Below, one piece after another: positions 25,082 through 37,962 of a stretch of DNA of 64,000 bases (position 1 is its first letter; each line of letters starts with the position of its first letter). The DNA comes from Betaproteobacteria bacterium (GTDB lineage: Bacteria; Pseudomonadota; Gammaproteobacteria; Burkholderiales; Ferrovaceae): contig JAGXAW010000003.1 in assembly GCA_018971415.1 (NCBI GenBank), positions 1-64,000 on the forward strand, read 5' to 3'. The notes below the pieces were generated by a model. That model worked only from the letters and a program-made list of their open reading frames with translations. It did no database searches and was not told where the DNA came from. The position numbers were made by a program, and so were the translations under genes.

Positions 25082-25945
25082 ATGGTTAAAGGTAAGGGTT
25101 TGGGTCGAGGGTTGGATGCATTGTTAGGCGGCGATGTTGGCATCAGTGAGGCGCAAGATAAGCTTGCCACCTTACCCATTAGTGTCCTAACGCCAGGGCG
25201 TTATCAACCTAGAACAGCGATGAGTGAAGAAGCATTAAATACCTTAGCGCAATCAATAAAAGAGCAAGGTGTCTTGCAGCCTATTTTGGTGCGTCCTCTT
25301 GAGAAGCCTGGCCAGTACGAAATTATTGCTGGAGAAAGACGTTGGCGTGCGGCACAACGAGCTGGAATCAACGAGGTTCCTGTGGTGATAAAGAATATTC
25401 CAGACAAAGCAACACTGGCTGTTGCCTTAATTGAGAATATTCAGCGTGAGGATTTAAACCCGATTGAGGAAGCCAAGGGCTTTACTCGCTTGATTGAAGA
25501 ATTTAAATTAACCCACGATCAGGTGGCTCAAGCCATTGGTCGCTCAAGAAGTGCGGTGAGTAATTTACTGCGTCTATTGGATTTAGACGAATTTGTCCAA
25601 GGACTCATCAACACTGAACAAATTGAGATGGGCCATGCTAGAGCTTTACTTAGTTTACCGCCCATGAAACAACGCCATCTGGCACAGCAGGCTGCAGAGC
25701 ACCATTGGACCGTGAGGGAAATGGAAAATGCTGTTCGTAAAGAATTAAGTGGTGCCAATACAAAACCCAAACACCGAAGCGATCCTGACGTTCTGCGCTT
25801 ACAAAATGAGTTATCAGACACGCTAGGCGCTGTGGTGACCTTTAAAACTGGCGCAAAAAAAGGGGCGGGTTCGTTGTTGATTAAGTATGAGAGCCTAGAA
25901 CAGCTCGATGGTATCTTGAGTTTCTTTAAAACCCAAGGCCATTAA
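25082..25945 (+). CDS. parB: Chromosome partitioning protein ParB
   Basis: KGLGRGLDALLG, GERRWRAAQRAG, ENIQREDLNPIEEA. Confidence 0.97.
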   Translation: MVKGKGLGRGLDALLGGDVGISEAQDKLATLPISVLTPGRYQPRTAMSEEALNTLAQSIKEQGVLQPILVRPLEKPGQYEIIAGERRWRAAQRAGINEVPVVIKNIPDKATLAVALIENIQREDLNPIEEAKGFTRLIEEFKLTHDQVAQAIGRSRSAVSNLLRLLDLDEFVQGLINTEQIEMGHARALLSLPPMKQRHLAQQAAEHHWTVREMENAVRKELSGANTKPKHRSDPDVLRLQNELSDTLGAVVTFKTGAKKGAGSLLIKYESLEQLDGILSFFKTQGH

Positions 25946-25954
25946 AGTATTTCA

Positions 25955-25984
25955 TTGACCGTAATACTCTGAAACGTTTATAAT
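25955..25984 (+). promoter_or_regulatory. Putative sigma70 promoter of atp operon
   Basis: TTGACC (25955-25960), 18 bp spacer, TATAAT (25979-25984). Confidence 0.6.
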
Positions 25985-25986
25985 CA

Positions 25987-26361
25987 TTGCGATTTGCTAC
26001 TTTATTTGTGATACATAAAAAAATTATCCAGATAATCTTACTGCAAGTTTTACTTACCTTATTGATTTCATTAGTATTTTTGGGATTAAAGGGAAAAAGT
26101 AACGCGCTGTCAGCGTTCTATGGCGGCTCAGTAGTGTTTCTACCGAGCATTGCCTACGCCTTAAGAAGCGCTGTGGTAAGAGGAAATAAGCCGCAAGACT
26201 GGCTAGCCGCACAATACGCGGGGGAGAGAATCAAGTTTTTTGTAACCATGAGTTTGTTTGCGCTGGTCTTTAAATATGACAGCCATTTAGAACTTCTGGG
26301 GTTTTTTACAACTTTTTTAGTGGTGCTGGCTGTATATTGGCTGGCGTTATTACAGGCTTAA
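25987..26361 (+). CDS. atpI: ATP synthase subunit I-like protein (non-ATG start uncertain; GTG 26008 possible)
   Basis: Small membrane protein with AFYGGSVVFLPSIAYALR, first in atp operon. Confidence 0.8.
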   Translation: MRFATLFVIHKKIIQIILLQVLLTLLISLVFLGLKGKSNALSAFYGGSVVFLPSIAYALRSAVVRGNKPQDWLAAQYAGERIKFFVTMSLFALVFKYDSHLELLGFFTTFLVVLAVYWLALLQA

Positions 26362-26369
26362 AAGAATAG

Positions 26370-27146
<777 letters not shown>

Positions 27147-27186
27147 TCAGGTAAGGGTTAATTTTTTTAATTAGTTCGTCTTTTAA

Positions 27187-27462
<276 letters not shown>

Positions 27463-27491
27463 TTCGTTAATAGATAAACGGAGTTAAAGGC

Positions 27492-27962
27492 ATGAACATT
27501 AATGCCACACTGCTAGGTCAGGCAATTACTTTTGCTATTTTGATCTGGGTAACAATGAAGTTTATTTGGCCACCCATTACTGTGGCGTTGGAAGAGCGCG
27601 CTAAAAAAATAGCTGACGGTCTTGCCGCTGCAGAACGTGCCAAGTCGGATTTAGCAAACGCTGAAACTAAGTCACAAGAGGCGCTGAAAGAAGCAAAGGC
27701 AAAAGCGGCTGAAATTATTTCGATGTCTGAAAAAAGACGTAATGAAATTATTGAAGAAGCTAAAAACGAAGCCAGGCTCGAAGCTGATCGTGTGTTAGCT
27801 CAAGCAAAAGCTGAGGTTGCACAAGAAATCAACAAGGCTAAAGAGGTTTTGCGTGCGCAAGTCGCTGACCTTGCCATGGCGGGTGCTGAAAAAATTCTAA
27901 GACGTGAAATCAATCCTTCGGCCCACGCTGAATTATTGACGTCCATTAGAGCTGAGTTATAA
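27492..27962 (+). CDS. atpF: F1F0 ATP synthase subunit b
   Basis: [29 protein letters not shown], coiled-coil. Confidence 0.96.
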   Translation: MNINATLLGQAITFAILIWVTMKFIWPPITVALEERAKKIADGLAAAERAKSDLANAETKSQEALKEAKAKAAEIISMSEKRRNEIIEEAKNEARLEADRVLAQAKAEVAQEINKAKEVLRAQVADLAMAGAEKILRREINPSAHAELLTSIRAEL

Positions 27963-27971
27963 GGATAAGAT

Positions 27972-28505
27972 ATGGCTGAGTTGTCGACTATCGCAAGACC
28001 TTATGCTCAAGCAATCTTTGAAATTGCGCGAGAACAGGGGCAGTACGACAAATGGTCAGAGGCTTTAGCAAGACTCTCTGCCATTGTGAAAGATGATGCC
28101 TTTGCAACCGCTGCAGGGGATCCACGTTTGGATCGCTCCGCTGTGAAGCAGCTAGTGGCGTCTTTATTATCGCAAAGCGATGCTGACATTAGCCATCTCG
28201 TCAATGTATTGGTTGATAATCATCGCTTACTCGTTGCTCCTGCCATATTTACTCAGTTTGAGCATTTGCGTCATGAGCAAGAGGGTATATTGGATGCGGT
28301 TGTAGAGAGTGCATTTCCAGTTAGCGATAGCGAAAAAGGCGCTCTACTAAAAGATTTAGAAAAGAAATTTGGTCGTCAGGTTCGTGCAGATGTTGTTGTT
28401 AAGCCTGAACTCATTGGTGGTGTCAGAATTATTATCGGTGACGTGGTCATTGATGGATCGGTAAAAGCCAAAATTGAACAAATGACCGCCGCTTTAAAAC
28501 ATTAA
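27972..28505 (+). CDS. atpH: F1F0 ATP synthase subunit delta
   Basis: STIARPYAQAIFEIA, ELIGGVRIIIGDVVIDGSVKAKI. Confidence 0.96.
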   Translation: MAELSTIARPYAQAIFEIAREQGQYDKWSEALARLSAIVKDDAFATAAGDPRLDRSAVKQLVASLLSQSDADISHLVNVLVDNHRLLVAPAIFTQFEHLRHEQEGILDAVVESAFPVSDSEKGALLKDLEKKFGRQVRADVVVKPELIGGVRIIIGDVVIDGSVKAKIEQMTAALKH

Positions 28506-28542
28506 GTCGATGAGCTAATACCTCATAGGTTAGGAGAATAGA

Positions 28543-30084
28543 ATGCAGTTAAACCCATCTGAAATTAGTGAACTGATTAAAGCAAAAATAAAAGATTTGC
28601 CAGTATCAGCCGAAGCAAGAACGCAAGGAACAGTGGTATCTGTGACTGACGGTATCGTTAGAATTCACGGATTAACGGATGTGATGCAGGGTGAAATGCT
28701 TGAGTTTCCCAAAAACACTTTTGGCTTAGCATTAAACCTTGAGCGCGATTCTGTGGGCGCGGTAATTTTAGGTGAGTACGAGCACATCAGTGAAGGCGAT
28801 CAAGTTACCTGTACTGGAAGAATTTTAGAAGTGCCTGTAGGACCTGAGTTAATTGGCCGCGTGGTCGATGCCTTAGGTAAGCCTATTGATGGCAAGGGAC
28901 CAATTAATGCCAAAAATACTTCGCCTGTGGAGAAGATTGCTCCAGGGGTGATTTGGAGAAAGTCTGTAACTCAACCTGTACAAACAGGATTAAAGTCCAT
29001 TGACTCAATGGTTCCCATTGGTCGTGGTCAGCGTGAGTTGATTATTGGTGACCGCCAAACGGGTAAAACTGCTGTGGCGATTGACACCATTATCAACCAA
29101 AAAGGCCAAGACATGATTTGTATCTATGTCGCTATTGGTCAAAAAGCCTCATCCATTGTTAACGTGGTCAGAAAACTTGAAGAGCATGGCGCCATGGACT
29201 ACACCATTGTGGTGGCCGCCACTGCATCAGATTCAGCGGCCATGCAATTTATTGCTCCCTATGCAGGTTGTGCTATGGGGGAATATTTCCGTGATCGTGG
29301 TCAAGACGCTCTTATTATTTATGATGACTTGACCAAACAAGCGTGGGCTTACCGTCAAATTTCCTTGTTACTGCGTCGTCCACCAGGCCGTGAAGCTTAT
29401 CCTGGTGATGTTTTTTACCTCCATTCTCGTTTACTTGAAAGAGCAGCAAGGGTTAGCGAAGAGTACGTTGAGAAGTTTACCAACGGTGAAGTTAAAGGTA
29501 AGACCGGTTCACTAACTGCTTTACCTATTATTGAAACGCAAGCAGGTGACGTTACCGCCTTCGTGCCAACCAACGTGATTTCTATTACTGACGGTCAGAT
29601 CTTCTTGGAAACTGACTTGTTTAACGCAGGTATTCGTCCAGCTATTAATGCGGGTATTTCTGTGTCACGGGTGGGTGGTGCTGCACAAACTAAAGTTATT
29701 AAAAAACTAGGTGGTGGTATTCGTTTGGCTTTAGCACAGTATCGTGAACTCGCAGCCTTTGCTCAGTTTGCATCAGACTTAGATGATACAACCCGTAAAC
29801 AACTTGAGCGTGGTCGTATGGTGACTGAGCTGATGAAACAGGTGCAATACGCTACCTTGTCTGTTTCTGAAATGGCAGTGACGCTCTATGCAGTCAATAG
29901 CGGTCACTACGATGATATCGAAGTAAAACGTGCGTTAGCTTTTGAAGCTGGCTTAAAAGCCTACTTAAAAGACAAGTACGCTGCTTTAATGAATAAAATT
30001 GAAAGCAGTAAAGACATGGATAAAGAGGCAGAGAAAGAACTCGAGGCCGCTATCCTGGACTTTAAAAAGAACGGCGTTTACTAG
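28543..30084 (+). CDS. atpA: F1F0 ATP synthase subunit alpha
   Basis: [37 protein letters not shown]. Confidence 0.98.
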   Translation: MQLNPSEISELIKAKIKDLPVSAEARTQGTVVSVTDGIVRIHGLTDVMQGEMLEFPKNTFGLALNLERDSVGAVILGEYEHISEGDQVTCTGRILEVPVGPELIGRVVDALGKPIDGKGPINAKNTSPVEKIAPGVIWRKSVTQPVQTGLKSIDSMVPIGRGQRELIIGDRQTGKTAVAIDTIINQKGQDMICIYVAIGQKASSIVNVVRKLEEHGAMDYTIVVAATASDSAAMQFIAPYAGCAMGEYFRDRGQDALIIYDDLTKQAWAYRQISLLLRRPPGREAYPGDVFYLHSRLLERAARVSEEYVEKFTNGEVKGKTGSLTALPIIETQAGDVTAFVPTNVISITDGQIFLETDLFNAGIRPAINAGISVSRVGGAAQTKVIKKLGGGIRLALAQYRELAAFAQFASDLDDTTRKQLERGRMVTELMKQVQYATLSVSEMAVTLYAVNSGHYDDIEVKRALAFEAGLKAYLKDKYAALMNKIESSKDMDKEAEKELEAAILDFKKNGVY

Positions 30085-30141
30085 ATCATCACGTTGACGG
30101 TAAGTAGCTAGGATTGAATAAGTTACTCGATTGGAGTTGAA

Positions 30142-31020
30142 ATGGCAGGTTCTAAAGAAATTAGGATAAAGATCAAAAGCGTACAAAATACGCGTAAGAT
30201 CACAAAAGCCATGGAAATGGTGGCTGCCAGTAAAATGCGTAAGGCTCAAGATCGGATGAGAGCCACGCGTCCTTATGGCGAAAAAATTCGCCAGGTGGCA
30301 GCGCATTTATCCACTGCGCATCCTGAGTATCAGCATCCGTACTTGGTACACAGAGAGCAAATTAAGTCTGTGGGATTTATTTTAGTTACCTCAGACAAAG
30401 GCCTGTGTGGCGGATTAAATACAAACGTATTAAGACAGTTAACCCACGCCATGAAAGAGTGGGAAAGCCGGGGTGCTAAAGTTGAACTCGTTACCATAGG
30501 TAATAAGGGTTTAGGTTTTATGCAAAGAATGGGCGGTAAAGTGATTGCCCAGGTTACTCAGTTGGGTGACACCCCCCATTTAGAAAAATTAATTGGCCCA
30601 GTAAAAGTCATGTTAGACCGTTATGCAAGCGGTGAGATAGATGCAGTTTATATTGCCTATAACCGTTTTATTAACACCATGAAACAAGAGCCAACTTTAG
30701 AGCCTCTGTTGCCTTTGGCAAAGGCTGAGCTTACCTCTGAAGAGCAACAACCAACCAACAGCGCATGGGATTATATTTACGAACCCGATCCTAAGGCGGT
30801 GATTGATGAATTAATGGTGCGTTATGTGGAAGCGCTGGTTTATCAAGCAGTAACTGAAAATATTGCTTCTGAACAAAGTGCGCGCATGGTCGCCATGAAG
30901 GCAGCATCTGACAATGCAGGTAACGTGATTGGCGAACTACAATTGATTTACAACAAATCAAGACAGGCCGCCATTACCAAAGAGTTATCTGAGATTGTGG
31001 GTGGTGCCGCAGCGGTTTAA
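30142..31020 (+). CDS. atpG: F1F0 ATP synthase subunit gamma
   Basis: [36 protein letters not shown]. Confidence 0.98.
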   Translation: MAGSKEIRIKIKSVQNTRKITKAMEMVAASKMRKAQDRMRATRPYGEKIRQVAAHLSTAHPEYQHPYLVHREQIKSVGFILVTSDKGLCGGLNTNVLRQLTHAMKEWESRGAKVELVTIGNKGLGFMQRMGGKVIAQVTQLGDTPHLEKLIGPVKVMLDRYASGEIDAVYIAYNRFINTMKQEPTLEPLLPLAKAELTSEEQQPTNSAWDYIYEPDPKAVIDELMVRYVEALVYQAVTENIASEQSARMVAMKAASDNAGNVIGELQLIYNKSRQAAITKELSEIVGGAAAV

Positions 31021-31046
31021 CATTCTGATTAATATTTAACGATTAG

Positions 31047-32435
<1,389 letters not shown>

Positions 32436-32447
32436 GGGAGTAACAGC

Positions 32448-32873
32448 ATGACCCAATTAATCCACGTGGATGTGGTCAGTGCCGAGGAGTTAATTTTCTC
32501 GGGAGAAGCTGAGTTTGTAGTACTTCCTGGAGAGATGGGGGAGCTTGGTATTTATCCTAAACATACCCCTCTCATCACTCGCATTAGACCCGGCTCAGTG
32601 AGAGTTCGTGTGCCAGGTCGCGAGGAAGAGGAGTTGGTTTTTGTTTCCGGCGGTATTTTAGAGGTTCAGCCTGATGTGGTGACTGTGTTGGCTGATACGG
32701 CGATTCGCGGTCATGATCTTGATGAAGCTAAGGCCTTGGAAGCTAAAAAACTGGCAGAGGAAGTCTTGGCAGAGCAGTCCGCCACATTGGATTACGCTAA
32801 GGCCTCAGCTGAGCTTGCCACCGCCGTGGCACAGCTCGCCGCCATTCAAAAATTACGCAAAAGTATTCGTTAA
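32448..32873 (+). CDS. atpC: F1F0 ATP synthase subunit epsilon
   Basis: [39 protein letters not shown]. Confidence 0.97.
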   Translation: MTQLIHVDVVSAEELIFSGEAEFVVLPGEMGELGIYPKHTPLITRIRPGSVRVRVPGREEEELVFVSGGILEVQPDVVTVLADTAIRGHDLDEAKALEAKKLAEEVLAEQSATLDYAKASAELATAVAQLAAIQKLRKSIR

Positions 32874-32885
32874 TAGAGGTGGTGG

Positions 32886-34292
32886 GTGAGTCTCACAAAA
32901 TCCAACCCACCCCATTCTTCCTCCACACTTAGTATTGTTTTGCTGGCAGCGGGTCAAGGCACTCGTATGCGCAGCTCCTTACCCAAGGTATTGCACTCTC
33001 TTGCGGGTAAGCCTCTTATCAATCATGTGTTAGACCGATCCTTCGAGCTTCACGCAGCGCACCGTTTGGTCGTCATTGGCCATCAAGCGGAGCGACTCAC
33101 TCAGCATTTACAGGATCAACCGGTAGATACGCTGATCCAACAACCGCAACTTGGTACGGGACACGCTTTAACGCTGGCCTTGCAACAGATCCCAAAGGAG
33201 TGTCAAACGGTACTCGTTGTTTATGGCGATGTGCCGCTCTTAGAAACCAGTACTTTGCAACGTCTTGTGGATCTTTGTGATGGCCAACATCTTGCTCTAT
33301 TAACAGAAGAAGTTATGGACCCTCAGGGTTACGGCAGAATTTTAAGAGATCAAAACGGGCAGGTGATGGGTATACGGGAGCACAAGGATGCATCAGTCTC
33401 AGAGCTCAGTATTAAAGAAATCAATACAGGCATCATGGCCCTACCACGCCAACCGCTCGACCAATGGTTACAAGCGCTCACCACCAATAATGTGCAAGGT
33501 GAATATTATTTGACGGATGTGGTACAACTTGCCCACCAGCAAGGGATAACAATCAATACGTGTCAGCCACGCTATCCTTGGGAAGCGATGGGAGTAAACA
33601 GTCAAGCGCAACTCGCCAAACTTGAAAGGGCCTTTCAAACGCATCTCGCTCAGCGTTATCAAGATGAGGGCGTATCAATTAGCGACCCCCACCGCTTTGA
33701 TGTGCGCGGGCAGCTCACCTGTGGGCGCGATGTACTGATTGATGTGGGATGCATCTTTGAAGGTCAAGTGGTCTTAGAAGAGGGGGTAAAAGTGGGCCCC
33801 TATACAGTGATTAAAGACACTGTGGTGGAGAGAAATACGGAGATTTTGGCATTTTCTCATCTCGAGGGGGCAAGAATTGGGCCAAACAACCGCATTGGCC
33901 CCTATGCCCGTATACGACCAGGTAGCGTGACCGCTGAAAACGTCCATATCGGGAATTTCGTAGAAACCAAAAAAACCACCATTGGTAAAGGATCGAAAGC
34001 CAATCATTTAACTTATCTGGGCGACACGCAAGTGGGACAGCGGGTGAATGTGGGAGCGGGCACCATTACCTGTAACTATGATGGAGTGAATAAACATCAA
34101 ACTATTATAGAAGATGATGTATTTATTGGCTCAGACACGCAGTTAGTCGCACCTGTCACTATTGGAGCGGGTTCTACTATCGGAGCGGGCTCAACCATAG
34201 TCACTTCTACGCCACCTGACCAACTGACCCTTTCACGTTCTAAACAGGTTTCTCTCAGCCGTTGGCGTCGACCAAAACCCAAACAAGATTAG
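32886..34292 (+). CDS. glmU: Bifunctional GlcNAc-1-P uridyltransferase/GlcN-1-P acetyltransferase (GTG start)
   Basis: LAAGQGTRMRSSLPKVLHSLAGKPLINHV; left-handed beta-helix hexapeptides, NYDGVNKHQTIIEDDVFIGSDTQLVAPV. Confidence 0.96.
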   Translation: MSLTKSNPPHSSSTLSIVLLAAGQGTRMRSSLPKVLHSLAGKPLINHVLDRSFELHAAHRLVVIGHQAERLTQHLQDQPVDTLIQQPQLGTGHALTLALQQIPKECQTVLVVYGDVPLLETSTLQRLVDLCDGQHLALLTEEVMDPQGYGRILRDQNGQVMGIREHKDASVSELSIKEINTGIMALPRQPLDQWLQALTTNNVQGEYYLTDVVQLAHQQGITINTCQPRYPWEAMGVNSQAQLAKLERAFQTHLAQRYQDEGVSISDPHRFDVRGQLTCGRDVLIDVGCIFEGQVVLEEGVKVGPYTVIKDTVVERNTEILAFSHLEGARIGPNNRIGPYARIRPGSVTAENVHIGNFVETKKTTIGKGSKANHLTYLGDTQVGQRVNVGAGTITCNYDGVNKHQTIIEDDVFIGSDTQLVAPVTIGAGSTIGAGSTIVTSTPPDQLTLSRSKQVSLSRWRRPKPKQD

Positions 34293-34377
34293 CAGTCTTG
34301 TGTCTTCATTTACCTATATATCTATTGGCTTATCTGGTGGTCAAAACCACTTTGCGATGGCTTTTTGGTGCAAAGTT

Positions 34378-34734
34378 TTAATCTATAGGCCGGATTTCGA
34401 GCTTTTGGGTGTTCTTTAAGTCATGGTTTATGGGGGGCCACGGTTGCCTATCGGGATGGAAACTATAGGCGAGTGCTGTTAGTTGAACCTGATCATGACG
34501 CCGCTTACGGTAAGAAGTAAGTGGACGTAAAAAAGTGGCGCACGATTTTAAAAAATTAGCACGACGCTCAAGAGTGGTATCACTGAGCGACTTCCCATAT
34601 TGATTAAAAATAAAAACAGCAATTTCTCACCATTTAATCTCATGATCCAGAGCATGATTATTCGGCCAGTGTTGTGCCACTAGAGTTGAATAGATAATTT
34701 CAACCCATGAAGTTTTATTTTTAAGGCTTGTTTC
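34378..34734 (-). pseudogene. Remnant of an unidentified gene with an in-frame TGA and no start codon
   Basis: Minus-strand translation ETSLKNKTSWVEIIYSTLVAQHWPNNHALDHEIKW*EIAVFIFNQYGKSLSDTTLERRANFLKSCATFLRPLTSYRKRRHDQVQLTALAYSFHPDRQPWPPINHDLKNTQKLEIRPID*; TGA at 34627-34629; protein-like composition continues in the same frame across it. Confidence 0.55.
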
Positions 34735-34757
34735 CTAAGACTTAGGCCGCTAACAAT

Positions 34758-35408
34758 TTAAAAGTGGTGTTGGTTTTTTAAACTCATTTGTACAAGAGCA
34801 TTAAGTACCGGAATCATCTGAGCATAGCCGCCTACCATACTGGGAGAGGTGCGGTATTTTCCGTTAATGATGAGTGTGGGTACAGCGTCCACTCCAGCAC
34901 TCATGGCTAACTGGTCGCCACGCTGAAGTTCGGCTTGTACGCTAAAGGAGCGATAAGCGTTGATAAATTGTTGTCGGTCTACACCCTGTTTTTGGATCCA
35001 ATCAAAGAGCTCGTCCTCAGAGAATAAATTAATATTCTCTTCATGAATGGCTTTAAAAATTCGCTCGTGCAATTGACCCACCAAATGCAGGCTGTTAATG
35101 GAGTAGTAGGTTTTGGCGGTCACCGCCCATTGACTGCGGCCAAAGCTGACCGGAACTCTTTTAAAAATAACATTTTTAGGTAATTTCTTCGCCCAAGCTT
35201 CAATGGTTGGCGCGAAATGGGCGCAATGGGGGCAGGCATAGGAAAACACTTCGTCCACTTCAACAAGTTGTGTGTTGTCCGTAGGAATGGCGGGGTCTAT
35301 CACCACATAATCTTTTCCGTTGACAAGGTTGGCGGCCTTAACCACTGGAGTTAAGGAGAGGACGCAAAGGCCGATTAACAGTGAAGAGAGTAGTTTTTTC
35401 AAGATCAT
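34758..35408 (-). CDS. dsbA: Thiol:disulfide interchange protein DsbA
   Basis: Signal peptide, FSYACPHCAHF active site, AVPTLIINGKYRTSPSMVGG. Confidence 0.93.
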   Translation of the reverse strand: MILKKLLSSLLIGLCVLSLTPVVKAANLVNGKDYVVIDPAIPTDNTQLVEVDEVFSYACPHCAHFAPTIEAWAKKLPKNVIFKRVPVSFGRSQWAVTAKTYYSINSLHLVGQLHERIFKAIHEENINLFSEDELFDWIQKQGVDRQQFINAYRSFSVQAELQRGDQLAMSAGVDAVPTLIINGKYRTSPSMVGGYAQMIPVLNALVQMSLKNQHHF

Positions 35409-35426
35409 TACCTCGATAATATTAAC

Positions 35427-36143
35427 TTATTGTTTGATCACAGAAGAGCGAGTTAACCCATTACTTTTTAGAGTACTTAGCAAAGTCTTCACCTCATCCA
35501 TATTGGCAAGAGGGCCAATACGAACACGGTAGAGTTTTTCTGCGCTAGTGCCTGGAGGCAGTACGCTGGCATCAATTCCTATTAAGGCAAGATTAGCCCG
35601 TTGGTCCTCCGCTTCACGGGCCTCTTTAAAAGCCCCTGTTTGCACATAATAGTGAGAGTCACTGGCTTTTTTAGCGTTTTCTTGATCGGCTGTATTGCTT
35701 ACTGGAGGTTTAGAGACCAACTGATTGGGAGAGGTAAGGCTACTCTCAGTACTGACGCCACCTGGCGGCACTACCGCTTGGTTTCCCTCTGTCGCACTAC
35801 TAGGAGGGGCAGTGTTAGGCGTATTGGGTACAACGGGTTGTGGTGTGATGGGTGTTAACAGCGCGCCCACGTTGCCATTACTGCCCTCAACGGTGGTGGG
35901 ATTGATAATCCCGTGTTTAGAGACATCAGGCATGTCATTAATGGGTTTGTCTGAGCTGGTGTCCACTGAGTCCACTTTTTTAACAAAGGGGTTGGGCATA
36001 TGGGTAATGTAGATCGCGGTGATGGCAGAGAGCACCACGCCAAAGACGAGGCCAATTAAAATACCCTTAAAGAGGGTCATTGCGCCACCGGAGTGGCTCT
36101 GATGTTCTCGTGGGGTGCGTGATCTCATTTCAGGTCGGTTCAT
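35427..36143 (-). CDS. SPOR-domain cell division protein (FtsN-like)
   Basis: N-terminal TM, Pro/Ser/Thr-rich linker, C-terminal SPOR domain (YYVQTGAFKEAREAEDQRANLALIG...YRVRIGPL). Confidence 0.85.
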   Translation of the reverse strand: MNRPEMRSRTPREHQSHSGGAMTLFKGILIGLVFGVVLSAITAIYITHMPNPFVKKVDSVDTSSDKPINDMPDVSKHGIINPTTVEGSNGNVGALLTPITPQPVVPNTPNTAPPSSATEGNQAVVPPGGVSTESSLTSPNQLVSKPPVSNTADQENAKKASDSHYYVQTGAFKEAREAEDQRANLALIGIDASVLPPGTSAEKLYRVRIGPLANMDEVKTLLSTLKSNGLTRSSVIKQ

Positions 36144-36156
36144 GGGTGAGTCAATC

Positions 36157-37911
36157 CTACATGGTTAAGGGAGCACTAACGCCTAATAATTTTAAACCAT
36201 CTTTGAGCACCATTGAGATCGCTAAAATCAGTGCCAAGCGAGCGCGACAAAGGGACTCATCCTCCACTAAAAACTGTTGCGAGTTATAGTAGCTATGAAG
36301 CTCTGAGGCCAGTGCCTTAAGATAAAAAGCCAAGGTATGCGGCGCGTAATCCTTAGCTGCTGCACCGATGATATCAGGATAATCCTCAATTAATTGCATC
36401 AAGTTAAATTCATGATCAAGGTTAAGTAGACTAAGATCGCTTTTTACTAAGCTATCTGTGTCTCCTGCCCATTTACTGAGCACGCTATGGATTCTGGCGT
36501 GGGCGTATTGAATGTAATAGACTGGATTATCATTACTGCGGGATTTAGCCAAATCAAGGTCAAAATCAAGATGCTGGTCTGATTTACGCAGGATATAAAA
36601 GAGTCTTGCGGCATCATTACCCACTTCCTCGCGCAGCTCTCTTAAGGTCACAAACTGCGCCTTACGGGTGGACATTTGTACCTTCTCGCCGCCACGAAAA
36701 AGACTAACAAACTGGACAAGTGGTACCGTTAAGCGTTCAGTGTTGTAGCCCAAGGCGCTTAAGGCTGCCTTGACGCGTGGAATATAACCATGATGGTCAG
36801 CACCCCACACATCAACGATAACATCAAAGCCCCGTTCAAATTTATTGGCGTGGTAAGCAATATCAGAGGCAAAGTAGGTATAAATGCCATTCTCGCGTTG
36901 TACGACGCGATCCTTTTCATCACCAAAAGCGGTGGATTTAAACCACAGGGCGCCATCTTGACGATAGAGGTAGCCCTTTTGATCAAGCTCCTCAACCACC
37001 TTTTTAACCGCGCCAGAGTGAAATAGCGAAGCCTCAGAAAACCACTCATCAAAGCTTACCCCAAAGGCCTGTAAATCCTCCTGACAGTCTTTAAGTTGTA
37101 GCGCTAAAACCTGTTGATGAAGTGATTCATAATGCTCTTTTAGTAAGAATTTGGCTCTGGCAATCAGGGCATCCATGTATTTTTCGACTGCCTCCTCAGG
37201 GCCGTCCTCCTCTGGCGCATCAAGATGAAGTAGCACAAACTCATCAGCATGATAGAGGGTGTCTTTCCACTTATCTTTAATGAGTTTGGCCATATCCATC
37301 ACATACTCACCCTGATAGCCGTTACTGGGCAAGGCAATTTTAGAGCCAAAGAGAGCGAGATAACGCAGCCAAGTGGACAGCGTTAAAATATCCATTTGGC
37401 GACCAGCATCGTTGACGTAGTATTCTTTACTGACCTTAAAGCCGGCCTTTTGCAAAATATTGGCAAGCGAGTCGCCAAAGGAGGCACCCCGTCCATGACC
37501 CACATGAAGTGGCCCCGTGGGGTTACTTGAAACAAACTCAATTAACAGTTTTCTATCATGGCCTAGCGTTGTGTTACCCCAAGCGTCCTTGTGCTTTAGC
37601 ACCTCTTGAATAACCTGTTGTTTGGCGCTTGATTTAACAAAAACATTAATAAAACCAGGACCTGCGATGTCACAGCGTTCAATTAAATGGTTTTCTGGCA
37701 GGGCAGCAATAATTTTATTGGCCACCTCTCGTGGCGGTAATTTGAGGGATTTTGCCAGTTGCAAAGCGCCGTTATAGGCGTAATCACCATGACTACTTTG
37801 TTTAGGGCGCTCAAGGGTGCTCACAATCCTCTCGCTTGGCGCCACAGTGTGCATGGCTTGGTGAAACAAAGAATTGAGTTGCGTTAACAGTGGTAGCGAT
37901 GGAGTGTTCAT
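36157..37911 (-). CDS. argS: Arginyl-tRNA synthetase
   Basis: EFVSSNPTGPLHVGHGRGASFGD; KVQMSTRKAQFVTLREL. Confidence 0.98.
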   Translation of the reverse strand: MNTPSLPLLTQLNSLFHQAMHTVAPSERIVSTLERPKQSSHGDYAYNGALQLAKSLKLPPREVANKIIAALPENHLIERCDIAGPGFINVFVKSSAKQQVIQEVLKHKDAWGNTTLGHDRKLLIEFVSSNPTGPLHVGHGRGASFGDSLANILQKAGFKVSKEYYVNDAGRQMDILTLSTWLRYLALFGSKIALPSNGYQGEYVMDMAKLIKDKWKDTLYHADEFVLLHLDAPEEDGPEEAVEKYMDALIARAKFLLKEHYESLHQQVLALQLKDCQEDLQAFGVSFDEWFSEASLFHSGAVKKVVEELDQKGYLYRQDGALWFKSTAFGDEKDRVVQRENGIYTYFASDIAYHANKFERGFDVIVDVWGADHHGYIPRVKAALSALGYNTERLTVPLVQFVSLFRGGEKVQMSTRKAQFVTLRELREEVGNDAARLFYILRKSDQHLDFDLDLAKSRSNDNPVYYIQYAHARIHSVLSKWAGDTDSLVKSDLSLLNLDHEFNLMQLIEDYPDIIGAAAKDYAPHTLAFYLKALASELHSYYNSQQFLVEDESLCRARLALILAISMVLKDGLKLLGVSAPLTM

Positions 37912-37962
37912 AACTTAAATAACAGTGAGTGAATAGTGCATTATAAAGGGTAAAGTTAACGC

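Noticed and set aside
24724-25179. Minus-strand ORF of 151 aa
   Set aside because: Antisense shadow of parA/parB, spans their junction; no family resemblance.
34140-34200. Short tandem repeat (ggagcgggttctactatcggagcgggctcaacc)
   Set aside because: Explained by the hexapeptide beta-helix repeats of GlmU (GAGSTIGAGSTI).
35725-36012. + strand 95 aa ORF
   Set aside because: Shadow ORF opposite the Pro/Thr-rich linker of the SPOR protein.
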